Below are positions 1 to 8,867 of a DNA stretch of 64,000 nt, one piece after another. A program made the translations under genes and the position numbers. The DNA is taken from the NCBI GenBank assembly GCA_016933155.1, contig JAFGBM010000007.1, positions 186,001-250,000 on the forward strand, given 5' to 3'. How positions within the stretch are numbered: position 1 is the first letter of the stretch; every line of letters starts with the position of its first letter. The notes beneath the pieces are model-generated. The model was not told the DNA's origin. It ran no database searches and worked only from the letters and a program-made list of their open reading frames with translations. Source of the stretch: Demequinaceae bacterium (GTDB taxonomy: Bacteria > Actinomycetota > Actinomycetes > Actinomycetales > Demequinaceae).

Positions 1-675
1 CCCGGCTGTGTACACGACGACGTACAGCCAGAACACCTCCCCGAAACGGAGCCGGAGCCGCCGGTCGAGGATGAGGATGAGGGCGGCGCCCGCCAGGTTC
101 CAGAGAAGTTCGTACAGGAACGTCGGATGGAAAAGAGTGTCAACGGGGTACTGAGAAGGGAAGGACGGCTGGTAAGGCTGCACCTCCAGACCCCACGGCA
201 GGGTTGTCGGGCCTCCGAAGAGTTCCTGATTGAAGTAGTTGCCGACCCGCCCGATGGCCTGAGCGATGAGAACCCCGGGGGCTGCGGCATCCATGAAGGC
301 GGAGAAGGAGACGTTCAAGCGTCGACAGGCGATCCAAGCCCCCAGAGCGCCGATGGCGACCGCTCCCCAAATCCCCAGGCCTCCCTGCCAGACCTTGAAG
401 GCGTCCAAGGGGCGCCCTTCGGCGCCGAAATATGGGCCCGGAGTCGAGATCACGTGGTAGATGCGTCCCCCGACGATTCCGAAGGGGACCGCCCACAGGG
501 CGATCTCCTCGACCGCCAGGGGGTCTCCGCCCCGAGCCACCCATCGACGACGAGCGAGCCAGATGGCGAAGAAGATCCCCGTGAGGATGGCGATGGCGTA
601 GGCGTGGATCTGAAGGGGCCCCAGGTGGAGGGCATCCCAGCCTTCTGGAGGGCTGGGGATCTTCGTCGCGATCAT
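1..675 (-). CDS. lgt: prolipoprotein diacylglyceryl transferase, C-terminus beyond window
   Basis: Membrane enzyme that transfers diacylglyceryl from phosphatidylglycerol to the lipobox cysteine of prolipoproteins. About 225 residues are visible; the C-terminus runs off the left edge. Hydrophobic segments lie near residues 24-42, 58-72 and 98-116. The family signature (IGRVGNYFNQELFGG) is at about 141-155 and includes the conserved Arg, Asn and Glu of the active site. Its ATG overlaps the trpA stop by four bases (ATGA), so it is translationally coupled to trpA, which is the usual actinobacterial order. Substrates in this same window include the FKBP, RbsB-like, PEBP and 50.5-kb lipoproteins. 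Confidence 0.95.
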   Translation of the reverse strand, partial: MIATKIPSPPEGWDALHLGPLQIHAYAIAILTGIFFAIWLARRRWVARGGDPLAVEEIALWAVPFGIVGGRIYHVISTPGPYFGAEGRPLDAFKVWQGGLGIWGAVAIGALGAWIACRRLNVSFSAFMDAAAPGVLIAQAIGRVGNYFNQELFGGPTTLPWGLEVQPYQPSFPSQYPVDTLFHPTFLYELLWNLAGAALILILDRRLRLRFGEVFWLYVVVYTAG

Positions 676-1472
676 GTTCTCTTCCTCGCTCCCTCGGCGA
701 TCTCGGACACCTTGCCCCTGAGCGCCTTCAAGCCCTCCTCCAGGTTGGGTGCCTCAGCGAGGGCCCGGACGAAGGCACTGCCGACGATAACACCGTCGGC
801 GTACTGGGCGATCTCCGACGCCTGAGTCCCGCTGGATACGCCAAGACCGATGCAGACAAACTCCGCTCCGGCCTCCCGTGTCCGGTTTACCAACTTCTCC
901 GCCTGATTGCCAACGGACGACCGCTCCCCCGTCACCCCCATGAGCGACGTCGCGTACACGAAACCCGTGGACGCCTCAACCGTCATGTGGAGCCTCTCGG
1001 GGGTCGTGCTGGGGGCCACCAGGAAGATGGAATCGAGGCCGTGTCGGGCCGCCGCCGCCCTCCAATCCCGACCGATGTCGGGAGTGAGATCGGGGGTGAT
1101 GACCCCGACCCCTCCCGCAGCGGCTAGATCCAAGGCGAAGCGGTCGAGCCCGTACTGAAGTATGGGGTTGTAATAGGTCATGACGATGGGAAACGCGCCG
1201 ACCTCGGAGACGGCCTTGACGGCCACAAAGGCGTCGGACACCCGGACCCCCGCCTTGAGGGCCGCTTCTCCCGCGTGTTCGATGATCGGGCCGTCGAGAA
1301 CCGGATCGGAGTAGGGTATCCCGACCTCGACGATGTCCGCCCCGGCATCGACCATCGTCCTCATCGCCTCGATCGATCCCTCAACCGAAGGGAAGCCGAC
1401 GGGAAGATACGCGAGGAGGGCGGCCCTTCCTTCGGCTCGGGCCTGTCTCAGGCAATCCGTGAGAGCGCTCAT
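672..1472 (-). CDS. trpA: tryptophan synthase alpha subunit
   Basis: Cleaves indole-3-glycerol phosphate to indole and glyceraldehyde 3-phosphate and passes indole to TrpB through the tunnel of the alpha2-beta2 complex. 266 residues, normal length. The catalytic Glu is residue 49 in [11 protein letters not shown] and the catalytic Asp is residue 60 in VLDGPI, both at canonical positions. The phosphate-binding GLGVSSG segment is in the C-terminal third. ATGA overlaps link it to trpB upstream and lgt downstream. Confidence 0.98.
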   Translation of the reverse strand: MSALTDCLRQARAEGRAALLAYLPVGFPSVEGSIEAMRTMVDAGADIVEVGIPYSDPVLDGPIIEHAGEAALKAGVRVSDAFVAVKAVSEVGAFPIVMTYYNPILQYGLDRFALDLAAAGGVGVITPDLTPDIGRDWRAAAARHGLDSIFLVAPSTTPERLHMTVEASTGFVYATSLMGVTGERSSVGNQAEKLVNRTREAGAEFVCIGLGVSSGTQASEIAQYADGVIVGSAFVRALAEAPNLEEGLKALRGKVSEIAEGARKRT

Positions 1473-2674
1473 CCCTCCCCCTCAGGAAGCAGGCCGAACC
1501 ACCGTGCCGCCGTCTCGACGTCCTTGTCCCCCCGCCCAGACAGGTTGACGAGGATGGTCGCCGACGGTCCCTCCTCCTGCCCGAGCTTGACGACCCCGGC
1601 CAGGGCGTGGGCGGACTCGATGGCGGGAATGATCCCCTCGGTCTCGCTCAGCAGCCTGAAAGCCTCCATGGCCTCGGTGTCCGTGATCGGCCAGTACTCC
1701 GCCCGGCCGATCGTCGCGAGCCAGGAGTGCTGGGGGCCGACCCCCGGATAGTCCAATCCGGCGGATATCGAGTGAGAGGTCAGGGTCTGACCGTCCTCGT
1801 CCTGGAGGAGGAAAGAGTGGGAGCCGTGAAGCACCCCCGGCCGTCCCCCGATGATCGCCGAGGCATGCCTTCCTGTCTCGATTCCGTCTCCGGCCGCCTC
1901 GCATCCGATGAGCCGGACATCGTCGTCGAGGAATGCGTCGAAGATCCCGATCGCGTTGGATCCCCCGCCGACGCAAGCGACGATGGCGTCCGGGAGTCCC
2001 CCGATGGCGAGCATCTGCTCCCTCGCCTCGACCCCGATGACCCGCTGGAAGTCCCGAACCATCGCGGGGAAGGGGTGGGGGCCCGCTGCCGTTCCGAAAA
2101 TGTAGTTGGTGGTTTCCACGTTCGTGACCCAGTCTCGATAGGCCTCGTTGATGGCGTCCTTGAGGGTGCGGGAGCCGGACTTGACCGTGACGACGGTCGC
2201 GCCGAGCAGGCGCATCCTCGCCACGTTGAGCGCCTGCCGCTGGGTGTCTTCCTCTCCCATGTAGACCACGCATTCGAGGTCCATCAGCGCCGCGGCGGTC
2301 GCGGTGGCCACGCCGTGTTGCCCCGCTCCCGTCTCCGCGATGACCCTGGTCTTGCCGATGCGCTTGGTGAGGAGTGCTTGTCCGAGCACGTTGTTGATCT
2401 TGTGGGATCCGGTGTGGTTCAGGTCCTCCCGCTTGAGGATGACCCTGGCTCCCCCCGCGTGCTGGGCGAAACGGGGCACCTCGGTCAGGATGCTGGGACG
2501 GCCGGAGTACTCGACAGCCAGTCGGGTGAGTTCCTCATGGAAGACGGGGTCGACTCGCGCCTTGTCGTACGCGTCCGTCAACTCGTCCAAGGCCGCCTGG
2601 AGTGCCTCGGGGACGAAACGCCCGCCGAAATCGCCGAAATACGGGCCGGGGGCCCCTTGAAGGGAATCTGTCAC
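1469..2674 (-). CDS. trpB: tryptophan synthase beta subunit
   Basis: PLP enzyme that condenses indole and serine to tryptophan. 401 residues, matching the TrpB1 type. The PLP lysine is residue 92 in [10 protein letters not shown]. The phosphate-binding glycine loop GGGSNAIG lies near residue 235. The start overlaps the trpC stop (ATGA at 2671-2674) and the stop overlaps the trpA start, so trpC-trpB-trpA-lgt are one translationally coupled set. Confidence 0.98.
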   Translation of the reverse strand: MTDSLQGAPGPYFGDFGGRFVPEALQAALDELTDAYDKARVDPVFHEELTRLAVEYSGRPSILTEVPRFAQHAGGARVILKREDLNHTGSHKINNVLGQALLTKRIGKTRVIAETGAGQHGVATATAAALMDLECVVYMGEEDTQRQALNVARMRLLGATVVTVKSGSRTLKDAINEAYRDWVTNVETTNYIFGTAAGPHPFPAMVRDFQRVIGVEAREQMLAIGGLPDAIVACVGGGSNAIGIFDAFLDDDVRLIGCEAAGDGIETGRHASAIIGGRPGVLHGSHSFLLQDEDGQTLTSHSISAGLDYPGVGPQHSWLATIGRAEYWPITDTEAMEAFRLLSETEGIIPAIESAHALAGVVKLGQEEGPSATILVNLSGRGDKDVETAARWFGLLPEGEG

Positions 2675-3480
2675 GGACGAACCGCCCGAAGCGCGGGGTG
2701 GGCGCCTGCCGCGACCATCTCGGCCACGGCGGTCCGCGGGTCACGATCCTTGACGAGGGCCTCGCCGACGAGGACGGCATCCGCACCCAAGCGGGCGTAT
2801 TCGACGACATCATGTCCGTCGCGGATTCCCGACTCGGCGATCTTGATGATCCCCTCGGGAATCAGGGGGGCCACACGGGAGAAAGTGGATCGATCGACCT
2901 CAAGGGTCTGCAGATTCCGGGCGTTGACGCCGATGATGCGCGCCCCGGCGTCGAGCGCCCGGGATACCTCGTCGGGTGCATGGACCTCGACCAGCGCCGT
3001 CATCCCCAGGGAACACACCCGTTCCACGAGCGATTCCAGGGCCATCTGCTCCAGGGCGGCCACGATCAGGAGGACCATGTCCGCCCCATGGGCACGCGCC
3101 TCCCACACCTGATATGGGGTCACGATGAAGTCCTTGCGGAGGAGGGGAATCTCGACCTTGGCCTTCACGGCATCGAGATCGCACAGGTTCCCGCCGAACC
3201 GTCGCTCCTCCGTGAGGACGGAAATGACCGAGGCCCCCCCGGCTTCGTATTCCGTTGCGAGCGCGGCGGGATCGGTGATGTCGGCGATGTCGCCTCTGGA
3301 CGGGCTGGAGCGTTTGACCTCGGCGATGACCGCCACTTCCTTGCACTGGAGTACCCGAAGGACGTCCTTGGCTTCGGGTTGACGGGAGGCTCGCTCCTTG
3401 AGGGCGTCCATCGGCGTCTTCGATTGACGAGCTTCGAGGTCCTCCAGAACTCCGGCGATGATGCCGTCGAGAATGCTCAT
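2671..3480 (-). CDS. trpC: indole-3-glycerol phosphate synthase
   Basis: Closes the ring of carboxyphenylaminodeoxyribulose phosphate to indole-3-glycerol phosphate. I take the ATG at 3480 ([19 protein letters not shown]), which gives 269 residues, the usual monofunctional length. GGGAG lies about ten bases upstream. An in-frame ATG 24 codons earlier would add an Arg-rich tail with no family match. [14 protein letters not shown] carries the conserved catalytic Lys and phosphate-site residues, and LLRKDFIV carries the second catalytic Lys. trpD, trpF and trpG are not in the window; a PriA-type HisA usually covers the TrpF step in actinobacteria. Confidence 0.95.
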   Translation of the reverse strand: MSILDGIIAGVLEDLEARQSKTPMDALKERASRQPEAKDVLRVLQCKEVAVIAEVKRSSPSRGDIADITDPAALATEYEAGGASVISVLTEERRFGGNLCDLDAVKAKVEIPLLRKDFIVTPYQVWEARAHGADMVLLIVAALEQMALESLVERVCSLGMTALVEVHAPDEVSRALDAGARIIGVNARNLQTLEVDRSTFSRVAPLIPEGIIKIAESGIRDGHDVVEYARLGADAVLVGEALVKDRDPRTAVAEMVAAGAHPALRAVRP

Positions 3481-3577
3481 GATCCCGTCGCTCCCATGCC
3501 CCCATGGTAGCCGCCGGTGACGCCCCCTCTTCACCGGTCTGGTTCCCTCCACGACCCGTCCGATCGCCGTCGAGGGG

Positions 3578-5131
3578 CTATCGAGAGGGGGTTACTCCCC
3601 TCAGCCTTGAGGCAAGGGACACGGCTCTCACGATGGCGGCAGCCTTGTCCCTGGTCTCTTGGGCTTCACGGACCGGCACGGAGTCCGCCACGATGCCGGC
3701 CCCGGCCTGGACGTGGGCCGTCCCTTCCGCGATGTAGGCGGTTCGGATGGCGATGGCCGTGTCCATGTTCCCGGTGAAATCGAAGTACCCGACGGCACCC
3801 CCGTAGAAGCCCCTGCGGGCGGGTTCCACCTCATCAATGAGGGCGATCGCCCTGGGTTTGGGTGCCCCGGACAAGGTCCCCGCGGGAAAGGTCGCCGTGA
3901 AGGCGTCAAGCGGCCCGTAACGTCCCTCCAGCGTTCCGACGACCGTCGAGCAGATGTGCATGATGTGGCTGTATCGGTTGACTGCCATGAAGTCGACCAC
4001 CTCGACCGTGGTCGGGTCGCAGACCTTGGCAAGGTCATTTCTGGCCAGGTCGACGAGCATGATGTGTTCAGCTCGTTCCTTGGGGTCGGCGAGGAGTTCC
4101 TGCTGGAGCGTGACGTCTTCGTCAGGGGTGGCACCGCGAGGCCGTGAGCCTGCGATGGGGAAGGTGAGGACCCTTCGATCCTTGACGGCGACCATGGACT
4201 CCGGACTCGCCCCGACCACCGCGAAGTCCCGGCCCCCCGCGTCCCGCAACTGGAAGTAATACATGTAGGGACTCGGGTTGAGGGTCCTGAGCACCCGGTA
4301 GACATCCAGCGGAGATGCCGCACACTCGACGTCGAACCTCTGGGAGGGGACAACCTGGAACACCTCCCCGTCCCTGATGGCCTCCTTGCAGACGTCGACC
4401 ACCCGCTCGTACTCGCCCTCTGGGGTCCGATGCGAGACCCTCGGTTCCGATGGCTCTCCGTCAAGGACCGACACCTCCGTTGGGGGTGCCGATTCGAGGG
4501 CCGCCTCCATCGCATCCAGCCTGGCCACCGCATCGATGTATGCCGCCTCGATTCCGGTCTCCTTGGCGTCGGCGTTGACGGCGTTCGCCATGAGCCACAC
4601 GCTGCCATCGTGGTGGTCGATGGCGGCCAGATCGGTCGCGAAGAGGAGGTGGACGTCCGGGACCTCGAGCTCCCTGGGGGCATCCGACGGCAGAGTGGGT
4701 TCCCATTGGTGGATGATGTCCCAGCCGAGGACGCCGACCAGTCCCCCAGTTAACGGAGGAAGACCCCGAATCTTCTCGGATTTCATTTCCTCTAGGGCTT
4801 CTCGGATGGCCTCGAGAGGCGGCCCATCGTGAAGGCCGACGGGAACATCCCCCGTCCATCGGCCCTCCGATCCGGTGGCCGTGAACTGCGCCCGCGAGCG
4901 GACGCCGACGAAGGAGAACCTTGCCTTGGCCCCGTCGGGCTCCGCAGATTCTAAGATGAACGTCCCCGGGGCCTGAGCGGCGAGGGCACGGTAGACCGCT
5001 ACCGGGGTGACCCCATCGGCCAGGAGTCTTCTGACGACCGGAACAACCCGGTGGCTGGACCCCAGGGCGACGAACCCCTCAAGGGTCGGCCAGGTCCTTC
5101 CCCAATCGAGGGAGACCGGATCGTCAAGCAT
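3578..5131 (-). CDS. trpE: anthranilate synthase component I
   Basis: Converts chorismate and ammonia to anthranilate, the first committed step of tryptophan synthesis. 517 residues from the ATG at 5131, which overlaps the hisI stop by eight bases and has AGGGAGAAGG just upstream. The N-terminal half has the ILESAEPDG sequence expected for Trp feedback binding. The C-terminal chorismate-binding domain contains [26 protein letters not shown] and [13 protein letters not shown] 97-bp gap separates it from trpC. I see no leader peptide or attenuator there. Confidence 0.97.
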   Translation of the reverse strand: MLDDPVSLDWGRTWPTLEGFVALGSSHRVVPVVRRLLADGVTPVAVYRALAAQAPGTFILESAEPDGAKARFSFVGVRSRAQFTATGSEGRWTGDVPVGLHDGPPLEAIREALEEMKSEKIRGLPPLTGGLVGVLGWDIIHQWEPTLPSDAPRELEVPDVHLLFATDLAAIDHHDGSVWLMANAVNADAKETGIEAAYIDAVARLDAMEAALESAPPTEVSVLDGEPSEPRVSHRTPEGEYERVVDVCKEAIRDGEVFQVVPSQRFDVECAASPLDVYRVLRTLNPSPYMYYFQLRDAGGRDFAVVGASPESMVAVKDRRVLTFPIAGSRPRGATPDEDVTLQQELLADPKERAEHIMLVDLARNDLAKVCDPTTVEVVDFMAVNRYSHIMHICSTVVGTLEGRYGPLDAFTATFPAGTLSGAPKPRAIALIDEVEPARRGFYGGAVGYFDFTGNMDTAIAIRTAYIAEGTAHVQAGAGIVADSVPVREAQETRDKAAAIVRAVSLASRLRGVTPSR

Positions 5132-5498
5132 CGGCGCCCTTCTCCCTGGAGCCCTCGACGGCCCCCAGGTCCCCACCGGCGTCAAAGCAGGTCCTCTCCC
5201 CTGTGTGGCAGGCCAGACCCACCTGGTCGACCTTGACCAATACCGCATCGGCGTCACAATCGAGGGAGACGGACTTCACCCATTGAGCATGACCGGATGA
5301 GTCGCCTTTCCTCCAGAGGGACTGCCGGCTCCGGCTCCAGAACACGACCCTTCCCTCGCGCAAGGTCAGGTCCAGAGCCTCGTCATTCATCCACCCGACC
5401 ATGAGCACCTCACCGGTGTCGTGCTGCTGGATGACGGCACAGATCAGGCCGGCGGCGTCCCGCTTGAGTCGGGAGGAAATGGCTGGGTCGAGGGTCAT
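5124..5498 (-). CDS. hisI: phosphoribosyl-AMP cyclohydrolase
   Basis: Third step of histidine synthesis, opening the adenine ring of phosphoribosyl-AMP. 124 residues, the monofunctional length with no HisE domain. The signature [17 protein letters not shown] is at 54-70, DCDADA at 80-85, and the zinc-site cysteines are near 81, 97 and 104. A strong GGAAGG precedes the ATG at 5498. The stop lies inside the trpE start region, linking histidine and tryptophan genes in one operon as in Streptomyces. Confidence 0.97.
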   Translation of the reverse strand: MTLDPAISSRLKRDAAGLICAVIQQHDTGEVLMVGWMNDEALDLTLREGRVVFWSRSRQSLWRKGDSSGHAQWVKSVSLDCDADAVLVKVDQVGLACHTGERTCFDAGGDLGAVEGSREKGADA

Positions 5499-5572
5499 CT
5501 TCCCATCCTTCCATGAACGGAGGAAGGGCGATCACGGAGCCCGGGCGATTCCTCGCTTCCTGTGGCGGACCG

Positions 5573-6343
5573 TCACCGGACGGAGAGGCCCGCCTCACGC
5601 ATGGCTTTCTTCACCTCGTCTATGCGCAGAGCCCCGAAATGGAAGACGCTCGCAGCGAGGACCGCGTCCGCGCCGGCCCGGACGGCCTCGACGAAGTGTC
5701 CCGTCGTGCCCGCCCCGCCGGACGCGATGAGCGGAATCGAGACAACCGCGCGAACGTCTCTGATCATGGCGAGATCGAATCCCGAGGTCGTTCCATCGGC
5801 ATCCATGGAGTTCAGGAGGATCTCCCCGGCTCCCAGCACCTGGCCCCGTTCCGCCCACTCGATCACGTCTATACCGGTACCCTTCCGACCTCCATGGGTC
5901 GTGACCTCATAGCCCGAACTCGTCTCAGTCCCCTCCCGACACCGACGAGCGTCGAGGGAGAGGACGAGGACCTGGCTGCCGAACCGTTCGGCTATCTCAC
6001 TGATGAGGTCGGGACGGGAGATGGCCGCCGTATTAACCCCGACCTTGTCGGCTCCTTCCCGCAGCAGTCGGTCGACGTCCTCGACGGCACGGACCCCCCC
6101 ACCGACGGTAAGGGGGATGAAGACCTGCTCAGCCGTCTTCCGGACCACCTCATAGGTGGTCTCCCGTCCGGCAGCCGATGCCGAGACGTCGAGAAAGGTC
6201 AACTCATCCGCCCCGGCCTCGCCGTACCGACGGGCAAGTTCGACGGGATCGCCGGCGTCCCTGAGGTTCTCGAAGTTGACGCCCTTCACCACGCGCCCCG
6301 CATCGACGTCTAGGCAGGGAATGACCCGAATGGCGACGCCCAC
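5573..6343 (-). CDS. hisF: imidazole glycerol phosphate synthase cyclase subunit
   Basis: TIM-barrel cyclase that, with the HisH glutaminase (not in the window), forms imidazole glycerol phosphate and AICAR. 256 residues. The catalytic Asp of the first strand is residue 12 in [15 protein letters not shown] carries the second catalytic Asp; [11 protein letters not shown] and IASGGAG are the phosphate-binding loops. It starts at GTG 6343, three bases after the FKBP stop. A 74-bp gap precedes hisI. Confidence 0.97.
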   Translation of the reverse strand: MGVAIRVIPCLDVDAGRVVKGVNFENLRDAGDPVELARRYGEAGADELTFLDVSASAAGRETTYEVVRKTAEQVFIPLTVGGGVRAVEDVDRLLREGADKVGVNTAAISRPDLISEIAERFGSQVLVLSLDARRCREGTETSSGYEVTTHGGRKGTGIDVIEWAERGQVLGAGEILLNSMDADGTTSGFDLAMIRDVRAVVSIPLIASGGAGTTGHFVEAVRAGADAVLAASVFHFGALRIDEVKKAMREAGLSVR

Positions 6344-6346
6344 GGT

Positions 6347-7210
6347 TTATTCCGGGGCTCGGACGGCGAGGATGTCCACGACGAATACGAGGGTGTCCTC
6401 CCCGTAGGCGAGTTCGGGAGGAATGACCATGAGAACCTGTGAACCTTCGGTCCGGTCGATCAGGCCCTGATCCCATCCGAGGGGCAGTTCCCCCACCCCG
6501 ACCTGGGCATTCATCGGCCCCTTGCTGTCGTCCCAACTCGATTCGAAGACCTCTCCGGTTTCGAACGAGACGGCAAGGAAATTGACCTTGATGCGCGATC
6601 CTGGCGTGATCTGCTCCCCCGGGCCCTGGATAAGGGTGGCGACCTCCAACCCGATGGGCGCCGTGAGGTTCTCCCCGATGACGATCGTCGGTTTTCCCTC
6701 GTCGTCGACGATGACGACCGGAAGGTCATCTCGACGGGGCAGGGATTCCCCCGCGGCTTTGGTGAGAAGGACATCGACGACGAGGGCTATCGCCCCCTGG
6801 CCCTCGTAGCCCTCGACTGGGGGCGACAGGTGCAGGATGCGCGCCCCGATCCTCTCCTGAGCGAGGACGTCGTAGAGTTCCTGCCCCACCAGTTCGGGCG
6901 CCAGGATGTAGGCGTTTGGAAGGTCGCTGAAGGTGTCCGTCAGGACGGCCCCCGTGTCCAGGCTGACGGCATACATGTCCAGGAGGATCCGGTCCCCCGG
7001 CTTCAGGCGATCGCCCTTTCCCGACCACAACACCTCGGTCTCGACCTTGGAGTACTCCCGGCCGATCGGGTAGTCGATGACGGGGATTCCATCGTCATCG
7101 ACCGTGACGGTGATGTCCCGGATGCTTCCGGCATTCGGGTCCGTGATGACGGCCGAGCAGCCCGAAAGGAACAGGGCCAAGCCGGCTGTGAATACCCCGA
7201 TCCTGCGCAT
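6347..7210 (-). CDS. lipoprotein FKBP-type peptidyl-prolyl isomerase
   Basis: 287 residues with a lipoprotein signal peptide (lipobox LSGC, Cys near residue 18), so anchored outside the membrane. There are two FKBP-like repeats: a degenerate one at about 60-150 (KPGDRILLDMYAVSLDTG) and a fuller one at about 185-287 (ITPGSRIKVNFLAVSFETGEV; LPLGWDQGLIDRTEGSQVL; PPELAYG), which probably holds any isomerase activity. GGAAGG precedes the ATG. It sits 24 bases after pafA and 3 bases before hisF. An FKBP beside pafA is a common actinobacterial arrangement; a link to pupylation is unproven. Confidence 0.88.
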   Translation of the reverse strand: MRRIGVFTAGLALFLSGCSAVITDPNAGSIRDITVTVDDDGIPVIDYPIGREYSKVETEVLWSGKGDRLKPGDRILLDMYAVSLDTGAVLTDTFSDLPNAYILAPELVGQELYDVLAQERIGARILHLSPPVEGYEGQGAIALVVDVLLTKAAGESLPRRDDLPVVIVDDEGKPTIVIGENLTAPIGLEVATLIQGPGEQITPGSRIKVNFLAVSFETGEVFESSWDDSKGPMNAQVGVGELPLGWDQGLIDRTEGSQVLMVIPPELAYGEDTLVFVVDILAVRAPE

Positions 7211-7234
7211 GAAGCCCCTTCCGCCGGTGAACTT

Positions 7235-8659
7235 TCAGTCTACCTGCGTACCGCTTGACGTCATGGAAGCGATGAGATCGTCCACACGACCGTCGTCCGC
7301 ACGGAACGGATCCTTCAAGAGGATCGTCTTGCCCTCGTCCCCAACGACTTTGAGCCGAACCCAATCGGCGGTGATGTCCCGGTGGGACTCGATTCCAGCC
7401 CTGACGAATCGGCCTCGAAGCCTGGCCCGGGTCGTCTCAGGGGGATCGTCAACGGCCCTAAGTATCTGGTCCTCCCCGACTTCCGTGCGGATAAGGCCTT
7501 GGGCGACGAGAGCGGGGTACAGGCCGTGTCCGGGGGCGACATCGTGATAGGCGAGATCGAGCCGGGCGATTCGCGGGTCGTCGAGGGAGGCGCCGGTGCG
7601 TTCCCTGAAACGCTCGATCAAGCGGCGCTTGATCGCCCAGTCGAGTTCGGTTTCCACAGGAGTATGGTCTCCAGCCTGGACCGCCTCCAAGCCTCGGCGC
7701 CAGAGCGAAAGAATTCGCCTGACTTCCGGCGTGGCCTCGATGACGGTCCCGATGCGGGCTTCAACGGCCGCGAGGCATTCCTCCTGCATCTGGATGGGGG
7801 TCAACCGACGCCCGTCCTCGAGGTCGACGAGGGCACACCCTGTCAGGTCATGGGACACCTCCCGAATCGCCTGCATCGGCCGGGCGATGGTGAGATCGGG
7901 TAAGGCCTGCCCGGCTTCGAGCATTCGGATGAGAAGATCCATCGATCCGACCTTGAGGAGGATGGTCGGCTCCGCCATCGAGGAGTCCCCGACGATCACG
8001 TGCATCCTGCGGTAGAGATCGGCGTGCGCGTGGGGTTCATCCCTGGTGTTGATCATGGGGCGGGACCGGGTGGTGGCCGACGACATCGCCTCCCATACAT
8101 GATCCGCTCGTGGGGAGAAGCAATAGCGAGCCGAGGTCCCGGTGCCCGTCACCCCACCCGAGCCGACGAGGATCTGACGCGTGATCAGGAACGGCAGAAG
8201 GGCTCCGGCAAAGGAGGCGAAATCGGGTCGACGCCTGACGAGGTAGTTCTCATGGCAGCCGTACGAGTTCCCAGCGGAGTCGACGTTGTTCTTGTACAGG
8301 TGGATCTCACCTTCGATCCCCGACTCCCGGAGGCGCCGTTCTCCCCCGGCGACCAGGTCGGCGACGATCCTCTCGCCCGCCTTGTCCTGGGCGATGAGGT
8401 CAGTGAGGGTGTCGCATTCGGCGGTCGCATACTCCGGATGGGCCCCGACGTCGATGTACAGCCTTGCACCATTCGGAAGGAAGACGTTCGACGAGCGGCC
8501 CCATTGGACGACCGAATGGAAGAGGGCCCCTGCGACCTCCTCCGCCGTGATCTTGCGGACCGCGCCATGGCGGAAGTGCAGGCCGAATTCCGTCTCAAGC
8601 CCGAAGATCCGTCGGGACGGATCGACGATCAGGGGCGCTGGGGTTTCGTTGACGGTCAC
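7235..8659 (-). CDS. pafA: Pup ligase (proteasome accessory factor A)
   Basis: Carboxylate-amine ligase that phosphorylates the C-terminal Glu of Pup and joins it to a substrate lysine. 474 residues, starting with GTG. RRIFGLETEFG (16-26) holds the ATP/Mg glutamates. GRSSNVFLPNGARLYIDVG (54-72) holds the catalytic Asp (about residue 70). YKNNVDSAGNSYGCHENYL, ATTRSRPMINTRDEPHA and LDLAYHD are PafA hallmarks. The C-terminal domain ends near LKDPFRADDGRVDDLIASM. It starts 10 bp after pup; the prcB and prcA genes that commonly intervene are absent. Confidence 0.97.
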   Translation of the reverse strand: MTVNETPAPLIVDPSRRIFGLETEFGLHFRHGAVRKITAEEVAGALFHSVVQWGRSSNVFLPNGARLYIDVGAHPEYATAECDTLTDLIAQDKAGERIVADLVAGGERRLRESGIEGEIHLYKNNVDSAGNSYGCHENYLVRRRPDFASFAGALLPFLITRQILVGSGGVTGTGTSARYCFSPRADHVWEAMSSATTRSRPMINTRDEPHAHADLYRRMHVIVGDSSMAEPTILLKVGSMDLLIRMLEAGQALPDLTIARPMQAIREVSHDLTGCALVDLEDGRRLTPIQMQEECLAAVEARIGTVIEATPEVRRILSLWRRGLEAVQAGDHTPVETELDWAIKRRLIERFRERTGASLDDPRIARLDLAYHDVAPGHGLYPALVAQGLIRTEVGEDQILRAVDDPPETTRARLRGRFVRAGIESHRDITADWVRLKVVGDEGKTILLKDPFRADDGRVDDLIASMTSSGTQVD

Positions 8660-8669
8660 GGGATGGGGA

Positions 8670-8855
8670 CTACTCGCCGCCCTTTTGCACGAAACTCCTG
8701 ACGAACTGCTCGGCGTTCTGCTGCAGTGTCACGTCGATCTCGTCCAAGAGGGCGTCGACCGCATTGGCTTGTGCTTGCGGAACTCCCCCCGGGGATGTCG
8801 CTGGGGCATCGTCGGGTTCGTCGTACGGATGCTCGCTTGAGGAAACCTGGGGCAT
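8670..8855 (-). CDS. pup: prokaryotic ubiquitin-like protein, C-terminus GGE
   Basis: 61-residue modifier. The first 30 residues are disordered and Asp/Glu/Pro/Ser rich; residues 30-58 (ANAVDALLDEIDVTLQQNAE) form the helix that docks into the ARC/Mpa coiled coil. It ends FVQKGGE. Because the last residue is Glu rather than Gln, it can be ligated by PafA without prior deamidation by Dop. It has its own leaderless-type promoter: TAGACT at 8862-8867 overlaps the dop TAG stop and lies 6 bases before the ATG. Confidence 0.97.
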   Translation of the reverse strand: MPQVSSSEHPYDEPDDAPATSPGGVPQAQANAVDALLDEIDVTLQQNAEQFVRSFVQKGGE

Positions 8856-8861
8856 GGGACG

Positions 8862-8867
8862 AGTCTA
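8862..8867 (-). promoter_or_regulatory. -10 element (TAGACT) of pup, leaderless type
   Basis: On the minus strand TAGACT is followed by 6 bases and the pup ATG; no Shine-Dalgarno is present. The first three bases of the hexamer are the dop stop codon. This suggests that pup can be transcribed independently of dop. Confidence 0.6.

Noticed and set aside
127-825. Plus-strand frame over the start of the window
   Set aside because: Antisense to lgt, which reads cleanly with its signature motif and ATGA coupling to trpA.
3481-3577. Possible trp attenuator or leader peptide between trpE and trpC
   Set aside because: No Trp-rich short frame and no terminator/antiterminator pair found in the 97 bp.
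8656-8669. Missing proteasome core genes looked for between pup and pafA
   Set aside because: Only 10 bp separates them and no Ntn-hydrolase sequence (TTT catalytic start) is visible anywhere in the window.
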